Assembly (NCBI GenBank): GCA_937877455.1
Contig: CALFIU010000119.1
Span: forward strand, 1-9,344
Direction: 5' to 3'
Origin: an uncultured Bacteroidales bacterium
GTDB taxonomy: Bacteria; Bacteroidota; Bacteroidia; Bacteroidales; UBA3824
Length of the DNA: 9,344 nucleotides
Shown: positions 1-5,985 of the stretch, piece after piece
Position numbering within the stretch: position 1 is the first letter of the stretch
How the letters are laid out: the number at the start of each line of letters is the position of its first letter
Translations under genes and position numbers: made by a program
Notes under the pieces: model-generated
Seen by the model: the letters and a program-made list of their open reading frames with translations, nothing else
What the model was told of the DNA's origin: nothing
The model's database searches: none

Positions 1-23
1 GGAATAATCATGGTCTTCAACGG
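1..23 (+). repeat. Left copy of a 23-bp terminal direct repeat
   Basis: Bases 1-23 (beginning GGAATAATCATGG) are identical to bases 9322-9344. Both copies are read in the same codon phase of the same protein family. This may mark a circular molecule or an assembly overlap. Confidence 0.95.
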
Positions 24-60
24 CTGGGAGTTGGCAAGGTATGAGGTAATTGAAAGTTGA
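1..60 (+). CDS. C-terminal end of an AAA-ATPase-like/PD-(D/E)XK nuclease family protein (partial)
   Basis: Frame 1 reads GIIMVFNGWELARYEVIES and stops at TGA (58-60). The pattern hydrophobic-hydrophobic-F-x-G-W-E-L fits the last strand of the PD-(D/E)XK domain in this family. The first 23 bases are identical to the last 23 of the window and lie in the same frame, where they encode GIIMVFNG near the end of the gene starting at 7621. This is therefore either the true tail of that gene, if the sequence is circular, or the tail of a near-identical paralogue. Everything upstream of the tail is missing. Confidence is good for the family and low for which copy it belongs to. Confidence 0.7.
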   Translation, partial: GIIMVFNGWELARYEVIES

Positions 61-67
61 GAATTGA
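52..67 (+). repeat. 16-bp repeat over a gene end (copy 1)
   Basis: GAAAGTTGAGAATTGA covers the stop at 58-60 of the partial gene. It matches 7533-7548 at 15 of 16 positions. The two copies differ in their frame relative to the stop. Confidence 0.6.
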
Positions 68-264
68 GATTTTTATTTCTACGTCAACTTTTTTGAGAAG
101 TAAGAAGTTTTTTAGATGGGGAGAACTAGTGTTTTAAGGTTTAAATGGAATTGTTGTGGTGCAAAAACTTGAAAACACTGCTCATTAATCTTACAAAGGC
201 AACATGTATAATTTAATAATTATTAATAAGTTATATTCTTTTGTGTAAAAAATTGTAAAAAGAT
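61..264. other. Gene-free stretch before the operon promoter
   Basis: I find no credible gene here. It is AT-rich, with several T runs and an AT-only patch around 207-237. The only structure seen is a weak inverted repeat: 128-135 (AGTGTTTT) pairs with 172-179 (AAAACACT), extended by 3 bp after a 1-nt bulge, across a loop of about 30 nt. No T tract follows it on the + strand, so it is a poor terminator candidate. Confidence 0.5.
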
Positions 265-296
265 TTTGTAGATTTGAAATTATTGCAGTATCTTTG
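265..296 (+). promoter_or_regulatory. Bacteroidota-type promoter of the five-gene operon
   Basis: TTTG (265-268), a 20-nt spacer, then TATCTTTG (289-296). This matches the -33 / -7 consensus (TTTG and TAnnTTTG) of the Bacteroidota primary sigma factor exactly in both boxes. Transcription would start near 303, giving a leader of about 250 nt before the first gene. It is the only good promoter I see upstream of the operon. Confidence 0.7.
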
Positions 297-336
297 GAGC
301 GTTTAACATAGAATTGAAAGAGCGTTTGCACGGGCT

Positions 337-459
337 GACTACCTATAAACGACCAATTTATTAGAATTAATGTCAGCACTTGCGAATGCTCACATCCGTA
401 TAAAGGGTGTGGGCTTTCTTCATAGTATTAATTGGGCTTTGGTCGGCCTATAGGTAGTT
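337..459 (+). ncRNA. Candidate structured leader RNA element, unidentified
   Basis: Nested complementary segments enclose one region. 337-347 (GACTACCTATA) pairs with 449-459 with one G-U. 350-356 (CGACCAA) pairs with 439-445. 365-371 (AATTAAT) pairs with 427-433. Inside are two small hairpins, 375-378/387-390 and 391-397 (CACATCC)/405-411 (GGGTGTG). The element lies between the promoter at 265-296 and the first gene, so it would be at the 5' end of the operon mRNA. A U-rich tail (476-486) follows, but too far from the stem for a classic terminator. It could be a cis-acting leader, a separate small RNA or a dispersed repeat. I do not recognise an Rfam family. Confidence 0.4.
370..453 (+). CDS. 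Possible 27-residue leader peptide or small protein
   Basis: ATG at 370, 27 sense codons, TAG at 451-453. The product begins MSALANAHIRIKGVG and ends WALVGL. It lies wholly inside the structured element, and its stop sits in the 3' arm of the outer stem, so ribosomes reading it would disrupt the fold. That geometry is what an attenuator-type leader peptide would show. An ORF of this length can easily occur by chance and there is no clear ribosome-binding site. It is listed because of its position, not because a family is recognised. Confidence 0.25.
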   Translation: MSALANAHIRIKGVGFLHSINWALVGL

Positions 460-550
460 GTGGAGAAATCTACATCTTTCTTTTTTGTGTTCGGCAGATT
501 AGGTAAATAAATTGTTGAACTTAAAAAAGAAAAAAAGAGAAGTATCAATT

Positions 551-561
551 ATGGAAAAATT
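551..561 (+). other. Frame break at the natural start of the first operon gene
   Basis: The ATG at 551 reads MEKLCQH and hits TAG after seven codons. The run of A at 555-559 has five bases. With six, the reading becomes MEKIVPALAFLALAFF, continuous with the long ORF, a natural N-terminus for a membrane protein. As given, the long frame can start only at GTG 562 or at non-ATG codons. This is either a one-base sequencing or assembly deletion, or a real indel. Confidence 0.6.
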
Positions 562-1653
562 GTGCCAGCATTAGCATTTTTGGCGTTGGCATTTTTCAGT
601 TGCAATTGGACAGCCAATTCGTTTTATGTTTGGCAGCCCGACATGACATTACCAGGAGCATGGTTCTTGGCAATTGTTTTTTACGTTATTGCCTCTATAT
701 GCTTTTCTTTGATTTGGAAAGCATATAGAGGCAATAACGTTTCGTTTCGCTCAAAGATAATGAGCCGTGGCACAACATTATTAATGTGTATTGTTGGTTT
801 TCTCGTGTTTTGTATGTTTTCGTTACTAACGAATACCCACTATCTCATTTACAAGTCTGAAATCAAAAAAGTTGCAACCGACGAGTTAAATTCAGCAAAA
901 TATTATCTCAATGATATTGCTGAGGGCGGCTGTGAGCGGTGCAGACAGAGAGTGCAAACCAAGGCGGCTGATTTTAAGAATTGTATTGACAATGCTTTGT
1001 CAAGGTTGCTGAACGAACTTTCCAATCCAGGTAACGAAGGTGCAGGACCAAGATTCACTATGATTTTGGACGAAACAGAATTGAACCTAAAAAAAATCCT
1101 AAGGGAATTAGACCCTGATGCAGATCCTGGTTTTATCATAATTCAAAAAATTAACCATGGCGCAACTTGGAAACAATGGAAATTGGCGTATGAAAACTAC
1201 AAGAACCAATTTGAATCAATGAAAACACAGTTGGACGCGATTGTAGTGCCAGCCGCATTGCAAAAATGCCAGAAACTGAATGATGACAGTTACAACGACC
1301 TCATCGCTGATATTGATGTCCGTCTTTCGGATATGTCATCCAAAACCGTTGGATACAAAATTATGGAAATCGTCAACAATGATTTGTTGCAAGGCTATTC
1401 CGTCATTGCCGAACATGCCAATTTGCTGTCATTCAAAGACAATGATAAAGAAAAATATACAGAAACCAATGCGCAGCCCAAGACAATAAAACTTGCCCAA
1501 GTGCCGACAGTTTGGAGCGATTATTTGTCAGGCAAATATAATGGACATGGATTCCTTTGGAGGATATTGCTTTCAATCTTGGTGGATTTGTCAACATTCA
1601 TCTTCTTCAACATTGCATTCAACCACAAAAACAACAATTTAAAACTATTCTAA
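562..1653 (+). CDS. Four-helix membrane protein with a large extracytoplasmic loop, unknown function
   Basis: First gene of the operon: 363 residues from GTG 562, or 367 if the frame break at 551-561 is corrected. Hydrophobic segments lie at about residues 2-19, 33-54, 71-91 and 332-354 (562 numbering). The loop at 55-70 carries several Lys/Arg (R56, R63, K65, R69), placing it in the cytoplasm. The 240-residue segment 92-331 would then be periplasmic and the basic C-terminus (NHKNNNLKLF) cytosolic. The loop is charged and mainly helical, with CERC at 124-127 and further cysteines at 141 and 236. The 'FFSC' near the N-terminus resembles a poor lipobox, but the later helices favour a polytopic protein. 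The stop is 1 nt before the GTPase gene, implying joint function. I recognise no family. Confidence 0.75.
   Translation: MPALAFLALAFFSCNWTANSFYVWQPDMTLPGAWFLAIVFYVIASICFSLIWKAYRGNNVSFRSKIMSRGTTLLMCIVGFLVFCMFSLLTNTHYLIYKSEIKKVATDELNSAKYYLNDIAEGGCERCRQRVQTKAADFKNCIDNALSRLLNELSNPGNEGAGPRFTMILDETELNLKKILRELDPDADPGFIIIQKINHGATWKQWKLAYENYKNQFESMKTQLDAIVVPAALQKCQKLNDDSYNDLIADIDVRLSDMSSKTVGYKIMEIVNNDLLQGYSVIAEHANLLSFKDNDKEKYTETNAQPKTIKLAQVPTVWSDYLSGKYNGHGFLWRILLSILVDLSTFIFFNIAFNHKNNNLKLF
683..740 (+). repeat. Perfect 23-bp inverted repeat inside the membrane-protein gene
   Basis: 683-705 (starts ACGTTATTGCCTCTATATGC) is the exact reverse complement of 718-740, with a 12-nt loop (706-717). It lies in the coding sequence for residues 41-60, the end of helix 2 and the start of the basic cytoplasmic loop, and keeps the frame open. 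There is no T run after it. It would form a very stable mRNA hairpin 130-190 nt into the gene. Confidence 0.9.
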
Positions 1654-1654
1654 A

Positions 1655-2479
1655 ATGAAAAACGAAGAAATAAACCAAGAAAAAAAGTATGATGTTGCAA
1701 ATACAGTTGTCAACATTTCGGATACAACAACACCAATCGTAATCCCGTTTGGTCCAGCATCAGCAGGCAAAACAATGGTTTTGTTGCGTATGATTCGCTA
1801 CTTTGACTCAATTGGGTATAAATTCAAGCCTGACCGTTTGTTCCGTCCGGGAGATGACATCAAATATCAAAACCTCTGCGATGAGTTCAGTAATGAACGT
1901 CCGTTTGCGGATTACACACCAGGCGGAAATGCCGACATTGACTTTCTATTGGTAACAATAAGAAATGAGAGAGGCAGAAGTCTGTTTCAATTCTTGGAGG
2001 CTCCAGGTGAGCATTTTTTTGACGGACAACAGGTCAAAAATGATTTTCCTCCGTACATAGAGAACATCATTGGTCAAAACACACCAAAAACGTGGTTAGT
2101 GTTATTGCAGTTGGATTGGGGTAATAGCCAAAGTGTTAGGAATATGTACAAACAACAAATTCTTGTTTTGAAAGCCAAAATGCAACCTGATGATAGAATT
2201 GTCTTCTTGTTCAACAAAGCCGACAATCGCCCGGATTTGTTTGACAATAGTAAACCCGATATGGATTTATTCATTAGAGAAATCAACAACCAGTACCCTA
2301 ATTTGCTTAATCAATTTGCTGTTAAGGGTTTCCTAAACAAAATGATATTTGGCAATGTTCCAACACTTTGTTTCTCTGCGGGAGGCTTCAGCAAAAACTC
2401 TATGACTGGAAAAGAAATGTGGATATGCAAACCACAGGACGACTGGTATTGCGAAGAACTTTTAAAAGTTTTGAAGTAA
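1655..2479 (+). CDS. Cytosolic P-loop GTPase, stand-alone, unassigned subfamily
   Basis: 274 residues, no signal peptide or membrane helix. GTPase motifs appear in order. G1/Walker A is GPASAGKT (33-40), at the end of a hydrophobic strand. The region around 85-90 (DYTPGG) could supply the switch I threonine. G3 is replaced by LEAPGEHF (114-121), where E115 stands for the usual Asp and Gly118 is kept. G4 is NKAD (187-190) after strand IVFLF. A G5-like SAG lies at 241-243. NKxD argues for guanine specificity. The ATG is 1 nt after the previous stop, and the next gene starts 1 nt after this one ends. This is the only obvious NTP-driven switch in the operon and is likely its regulator. Stand-alone or paired GTPases of this general kind occur in prokaryotic conflict systems, but I cannot place this one. 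Confidence 0.85.
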   Translation: MKNEEINQEKKYDVANTVVNISDTTTPIVIPFGPASAGKTMVLLRMIRYFDSIGYKFKPDRLFRPGDDIKYQNLCDEFSNERPFADYTPGGNADIDFLLVTIRNERGRSLFQFLEAPGEHFFDGQQVKNDFPPYIENIIGQNTPKTWLVLLQLDWGNSQSVRNMYKQQILVLKAKMQPDDRIVFLFNKADNRPDLFDNSKPDMDLFIREINNQYPNLLNQFAVKGFLNKMIFGNVPTLCFSAGGFSKNSMTGKEMWICKPQDDWYCEELLKVLK

Positions 2480-2480
2480 G

Positions 2481-4094
2481 ATGTGGAGTACATTTATATA
2501 CGGTAATCCAAGAGGATTCTACGTTTATGAAAACGTTGATGAATCTTTCCGCGCATATTTTCGGAAATTGTATGACTCTTCGGGTGAAGGTCGGTACATG
2601 AGTATCGACCGTTTCCCGAATGGTCTCACTATGTACAATTATTTTAGGTACGGACTGCACGAAAACGGAGACCGAGGCACAAATTGTGTTTTTGGAATGT
2701 CTATTGCATTTCAAAACAACCAATATTACCAAGATTTCAATGGTCTGTTGAAAAAATTAGACGCTCTTTTTGTGGATTTATTAAAGGAAAGCGTACTTTT
2801 TTCTCTCGAAAACGGTATTGTTCATTATCGTGTGCTTACATTTGACGACAAAAGCAAGTATGTAGAAAAACTGAAAACAACAATATCCAATTTGATTGAA
2901 GAAAACAATCTTGCTTCTTATGATGATACATTTGCGTCTGCAAACCCCGATAGTATTTGTACTACACTATCCGACAAATTGGATAACAGTACCATTTTAA
3001 ATCGGCTGAGGCAATATTCACGAATAGCGCTTACAACTGCATTCGTTAAAACAGTAACACCAAAGGAGGAACACCAAAATATACCGAATAAGCCAACTAC
3101 GGTGGAACATAGCACTAAGTCAGAACAAGCCACAAGCAAGAAACAAAGTATTAGTGTAGAATCCTTTGACTTGTTCTACGAAGTGCTCAAACCTGTTATT
3201 AACGCAGGTTTAGGAAACGCTTATGAAAGCCTTCTTAACAACATCAAAGCGGTAATAGGCAAAGTAACAGACGAACATATCCTTGAAAAATATTTTGACC
3301 TAAAATATCGTGCAGAGAAAGAACTGGCAAAGCACAAAAATGTCGTTTCTGAAAAAGAACAAGGTGAAAATCTTCAAACCGAAAGCGGAGAAAAAGAAGA
3401 AAATCGCAATGACATTGGCAAGTTTATTATGCCAATTGTTGTCATTGTATTGGTAATAATAATGCTTTTTTGCCTTAAAGATTGCGGTTGTAGTTGCAGT
3501 AATAATGAAACACACGATGTAGAACATGTGGAAAACGAACCGTCAGAACAACATTTTACAGAAACTATAACCACTCATACAATAGTAACGGACAAGGAAG
3601 ACAAAAGTTTGGATAATGAAACTGAACGCAATGTTGTTGCCATTGTTGAAGAAAAGAAAGAAGATAACATTGAAGTAAATGCGAATACCGAAGTAAGGGA
3701 AAATATAATTGAGACAAATGACACACGGGGACAAAACAAAGTAGATGATTTTGACGAAAATTACATTAGGAAGGAGGTATTAACCAACTTGAATGTCGGG
3801 AGAGAAAGTTTTGTCAATGATTACTTTAAATCACTTCAGGGTGATAATCAAACGTTGATAAAATGGCAGTGTATTGCAGCAATATGCGATATAATAAATA
3901 AAACCGACATTGATTCCGAAGCGAAAAAGACTCTTATCAAATCTTGTCAAAAAAGTAGGAATGTCAGCATCGATGACATTAAAACAGAATTGTTTGACAA
4001 TGTAGACTTTAAGAAAGCACATGAACAAACAGATGGTTTTAATGGAATTTTGACCTGTCTTAATGAAATAATTGTTTTCAAAGATGTAAAATGA
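2481..4094 (+). CDS. Single-pass membrane protein with the N-terminal domain shared with 4618-5805; long acidic linker and helical C-domain
   Basis: 537 residues. Residues 1-140 form a globular domain starting FIYGNPRGFY and including FGMSIAF and a following LLKKLDALF helix. The protein at 4618 has the same pattern. Residues 141-310 are helical then low-complexity polar. One membrane helix spans about 315-332, followed at once by a cysteine cluster, CLKDCGCSCS (C331, C335, C337, C339). Residues 343-425 are acidic, Thr/Asn/Glu-rich and probably unstructured. Residues 426-537 form a compact helical domain. Lacking a signal peptide, the N-terminus should be cytosolic, near the GTPase, with the C-domain outside. 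The role is inferred as a transmembrane adaptor or transducer. The TGA stop overlaps an ATG at 4091. Confidence 0.8.
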   Translation: MWSTFIYGNPRGFYVYENVDESFRAYFRKLYDSSGEGRYMSIDRFPNGLTMYNYFRYGLHENGDRGTNCVFGMSIAFQNNQYYQDFNGLLKKLDALFVDLLKESVLFSLENGIVHYRVLTFDDKSKYVEKLKTTISNLIEENNLASYDDTFASANPDSICTTLSDKLDNSTILNRLRQYSRIALTTAFVKTVTPKEEHQNIPNKPTTVEHSTKSEQATSKKQSISVESFDLFYEVLKPVINAGLGNAYESLLNNIKAVIGKVTDEHILEKYFDLKYRAEKELAKHKNVVSEKEQGENLQTESGEKEENRNDIGKFIMPIVVIVLVIIMLFCLKDCGCSCSNNETHDVEHVENEPSEQHFTETITTHTIVTDKEDKSLDNETERNVVAIVEEKKEDNIEVNANTEVRENIIETNDTRGQNKVDDFDENYIRKEVLTNLNVGRESFVNDYFKSLQGDNQTLIKWQCIAAICDIINKTDIDSEAKKTLIKSCQKSRNVSIDDIKTELFDNVDFKKAHEQTDGFNGILTCLNEIIVFKDVK

Positions 4095-4125
4095 TAACAG
4101 ATATGAAAAAACTATTGCTTTTTGT
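4091..4125 (+). other. Frame break in the signal peptide of the protease lipoprotein gene
   Basis: ATG 4091 overlaps the previous stop (ATGA) and is in frame with ATG 4103, which reads MKKLLLFVCLQ then TAA. The T run at 4119-4123 has five bases. With six, the reading becomes MKKLLLFCLSAIMMLSC, a textbook lipoprotein signal peptide leading into the protease frame. As given, the long frame can open only at TTG 4126 or ATG 4138. Confidence 0.65.
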
Positions 4126-4617
4126 TTGTCTGCAATAATGATGCTTTCATGCGGCGCAGGCGACGAACCATCAAGCAAAACCAAAGGGACAAAGAAAATT
4201 GACAACAAACAATACGAACTGCCTTTCTCACGAGAATACAGTGGTGGCTCTCCTGTTGTAACAATCAAACTCAATGGTTGTTCGATAAGTAATTTCATTT
4301 GGGATACAGGAGCGACAATGACATCTATTTCTTCGTTAGAATATGCCAGTTTGGTAAAAAATGGCAAAATAACCGATAACGATTTCGTTGGCAATATGAA
4401 ATTCTCCAACGCAACAGGTGGTGTAAGCGAAAGCGAGGTTTACAAGATAAAAGAAATCGTAATACCTTGTAATGGTGGAAAAGAATTGAAGTGCTACGAC
4501 ATAGATGTTGCTGTTGAGGAAGACTTAGGAGCGCCAATGCTGTTGGGACAGAATGTTATGCAAAAATTACCGAAATGTTCGGTCAACGATTTAAAACAAG
4601 TAATTGTTTTTGAGTAA
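4126..4617 (+). CDS. Retropepsin-like aspartyl protease, lipoprotein
   Basis: 163 residues from TTG 4126, or 171 from ATG 4103 if one base is restored. The N-terminus ends in lipobox LSCG (Cys9 here), followed by a short polar tether, so the mature protein should be lipid-anchored outside the cytosol. Residues 42-62 run from SPVVTIKLNG to the catalytic FIWDTGAT, with D60-T-G-A. A second hallmark, hydrophobic-hydrophobic-Gly, is APMLLGQNVM (136-145). One DTGA and about 120 residues of core fit single-lobe retropepsins, which act as homodimers. Four further cysteines (52, 115, 123, 151) may pair in the periplasm. The cleaved substrate is unknown; the membrane proteins encoded next to it are obvious candidates. 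TAA at 4615-4617 abuts the next ATG. Confidence 0.8.
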   Translation: MSAIMMLSCGAGDEPSSKTKGTKKIDNKQYELPFSREYSGGSPVVTIKLNGCSISNFIWDTGATMTSISSLEYASLVKNGKITDNDFVGNMKFSNATGGVSESEVYKIKEIVIPCNGGKELKCYDIDVAVEEDLGAPMLLGQNVMQKLPKCSVNDLKQVIVFE

Positions 4618-5805
4618 ATGAATTTTGCATTTTACATATTCGGAAATCCCCAAGGCAAATATAGCCAATATCTAGACGACCAAACAAAAGACATTCTCGA
4701 AGAACAAACAAAAGGCTTAAAGAGTTTACGCTTTTCAATACTTCGACGGGAATGCCTCATATATTATGTCTATATACAACAGATTTCCAATGTTGAGTAT
4801 ATTGGTTTTTGTTTGATATTCAACAAAATCCAAACATTAAAATATAATGAATTAATACATCTATTCAATTGGTTGTCTACTACAGAAAGAGTAAAAGAAA
4901 TTGTTTCTAATGCAAATACCTATTCGATAAAATCTTTTAACAATGTGCCTCACACTTTTGAAGATTTGGAAAAAACAGTAAAAGCACAACTGTTAGAAAG
5001 ATTTGATGGCGATTTACAAGCATTGTCTCACGCATTCAATCTATCTGACACCAAATATATTGGAACAATTGGCGTTGATGATATAGAAATATATAATTTA
5101 GTTAGTAAATACAAGACGGTTGAATTTAACAGCACAAGCATAATTACACCAACACGCAAACTGAAAAATATAAAGGGAATCGTTTTTGGCATTATGGGAG
5201 GCTTGCTACTGACATTTCTTGGAGTTTGGATTTATAAATATAATCAAATAATTGATTATCAAGAAAATGTTATTCAAAGTTTGAAATCACAACAAAAACA
5301 ATTGACAGATTCTCTAAGTAGTATCCGAAATGCAAAGTCAGACATACTTACAGATTTGGATGACTTACAACAAAAATATTACCAACTTGAATTGAAATAT
5401 AATGCAATTCGATACAATCCAGCCCAAATGGTAGAGGCATTAAAAAAAGAACCTCTCATTGTTTTGGATATTGAAATCAGAAATGCAGGAGAATCGTATA
5501 ACGATAGTATTTACGCATCAAATACAACATTTATAAACGGGAAAATATATTATTATAGCACTAAACATCAAAATGTTTCAATAAAAGTTAAGTTTTATGC
5601 AGGTAATATGTTATCTCGAGGAGATTCTTCTCCAAATGATTGTACATTTGAAGACAAAATGAGTATCAGTGCATATACATACTCTTCATTTGAAATTATA
5701 GGTTGGGGTAATTCTAAGAAAGGCAACTGGTCTTCCGGCGACTACCGATACGAAATTTGGTACGGCGACAAATGCTTAGGTGTGAAACATTTTACGATAC
5801 ACTAA
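4618..5805 (+). CDS. Single-pass membrane protein: shared N-domain, coiled coil, beta-rich C-domain
   Basis: 395 residues, starting directly after the protease stop. The N-domain (about 1-140) opens FYIFGNPQGKY and contains YIGFCLIF (61-68) plus a following LIHLFNWL helix. Its order and spacing match the protein at 2481 (FIYGNPRGFY, VFGMSIAF, LLKKLDALF). One membrane helix lies at about 187-206, followed by a coiled coil at 212-265 (Gln/Leu/Ser/Asp-rich). The beta-rich domain (278-395) has the end pattern GWGN...GNWSSGDYRYEIWYG...FTIH. Similar W-x-x-G-x-Y-R-x-E-I-W endings are, from memory, common on Bacteroidota surface-side modules. Topology: N-domain cytosolic, coiled coil and beta domain periplasmic. 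It probably acts as a sensor or scaffold in parallel to the 2481 protein. It is the last gene before a 180-nt gap with its own promoter. Confidence 0.8.
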   Translation: MNFAFYIFGNPQGKYSQYLDDQTKDILEEQTKGLKSLRFSILRRECLIYYVYIQQISNVEYIGFCLIFNKIQTLKYNELIHLFNWLSTTERVKEIVSNANTYSIKSFNNVPHTFEDLEKTVKAQLLERFDGDLQALSHAFNLSDTKYIGTIGVDDIEIYNLVSKYKTVEFNSTSIITPTRKLKNIKGIVFGIMGGLLLTFLGVWIYKYNQIIDYQENVIQSLKSQQKQLTDSLSSIRNAKSDILTDLDDLQQKYYQLELKYNAIRYNPAQMVEALKKEPLIVLDIEIRNAGESYNDSIYASNTTFINGKIYYYSTKHQNVSIKVKFYAGNMLSRGDSSPNDCTFEDKMSISAYTYSSFEIIGWGNSKKGNWSSGDYRYEIWYGDKCLGVKHFTIH

Positions 5806-5871
5806 CCTCTCGAACAGTGATTCTTACAATTGGTTCAACTATTTTTGTATCCCTTTTATTTGTCGCAAGTT

Positions 5872-5907
5872 AGGTAATTTTTTTTTAATTTGACAAGAAA
5901 ATTACCT
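5872..5907. repeat. Inverted repeat downstream of the operon, possible terminator
   Basis: AGGTAATTTT (5872-5881) is the exact reverse complement of AAAATTACCT (5898-5907), with a T-rich 16-nt loop. It sits between the operon's last stop and the next promoter, where a terminator is expected. The arms are AT-rich and no T run follows on the + strand, so termination is only a possibility. It could also be an operator next to the promoter at 5925. Confidence 0.35.
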
Positions 5908-5924
5908 CGGATTTATGCAAGATT

Positions 5925-5956
5925 TTTGCATTATACGATAAAGATTTATATATTTG
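5925..5956 (+). promoter_or_regulatory. Bacteroidota-type promoter of the first AAA/PD-(D/E)XK gene
   Basis: TTTG (5925-5928), 20 nt, TATATTTG (5949-5956): both boxes are consensus. Transcription would start near 5963, only about 23 nt before ATG 5986. This rules out the longer in-frame reading from TTG 5890, which would place the promoter inside the coding region. Confidence 0.75.
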
Positions 5957-5985
5957 CGGTAGATAATCAAAAAAACGATTTCACC

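Noticed and set aside
128..179. Hairpin as a terminator for the gene ending at 60
   Set aside because: Short arms, a loop of about 30 nt and no following T run.
191..379. 62-residue minus-strand ORF
   Set aside because: It overlaps the + strand promoter and the structured leader, shows no family signal, and has the composition of translated AT-rich intergenic DNA.
267..474. 9-bp complementarity between 267-275 and 466-474 as an outer stem of the leader RNA
   Set aside because: The left arm overlaps the promoter and lies upstream of the predicted transcript start, so it would not be in the RNA.
3831..4409. 192-residue minus-strand ORF
   Set aside because: It is antisense to the end of the first adaptor and the start of the protease gene, both of which have clear coding signals. 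No family signal on the minus strand.
5890..5985. N-terminal extension of the first nuclease from TTG 5890
   Set aside because: A consensus promoter (5925-5956) lies inside it, the family N-terminus begins at ATG 5986, and the extra 32 residues look non-coding.
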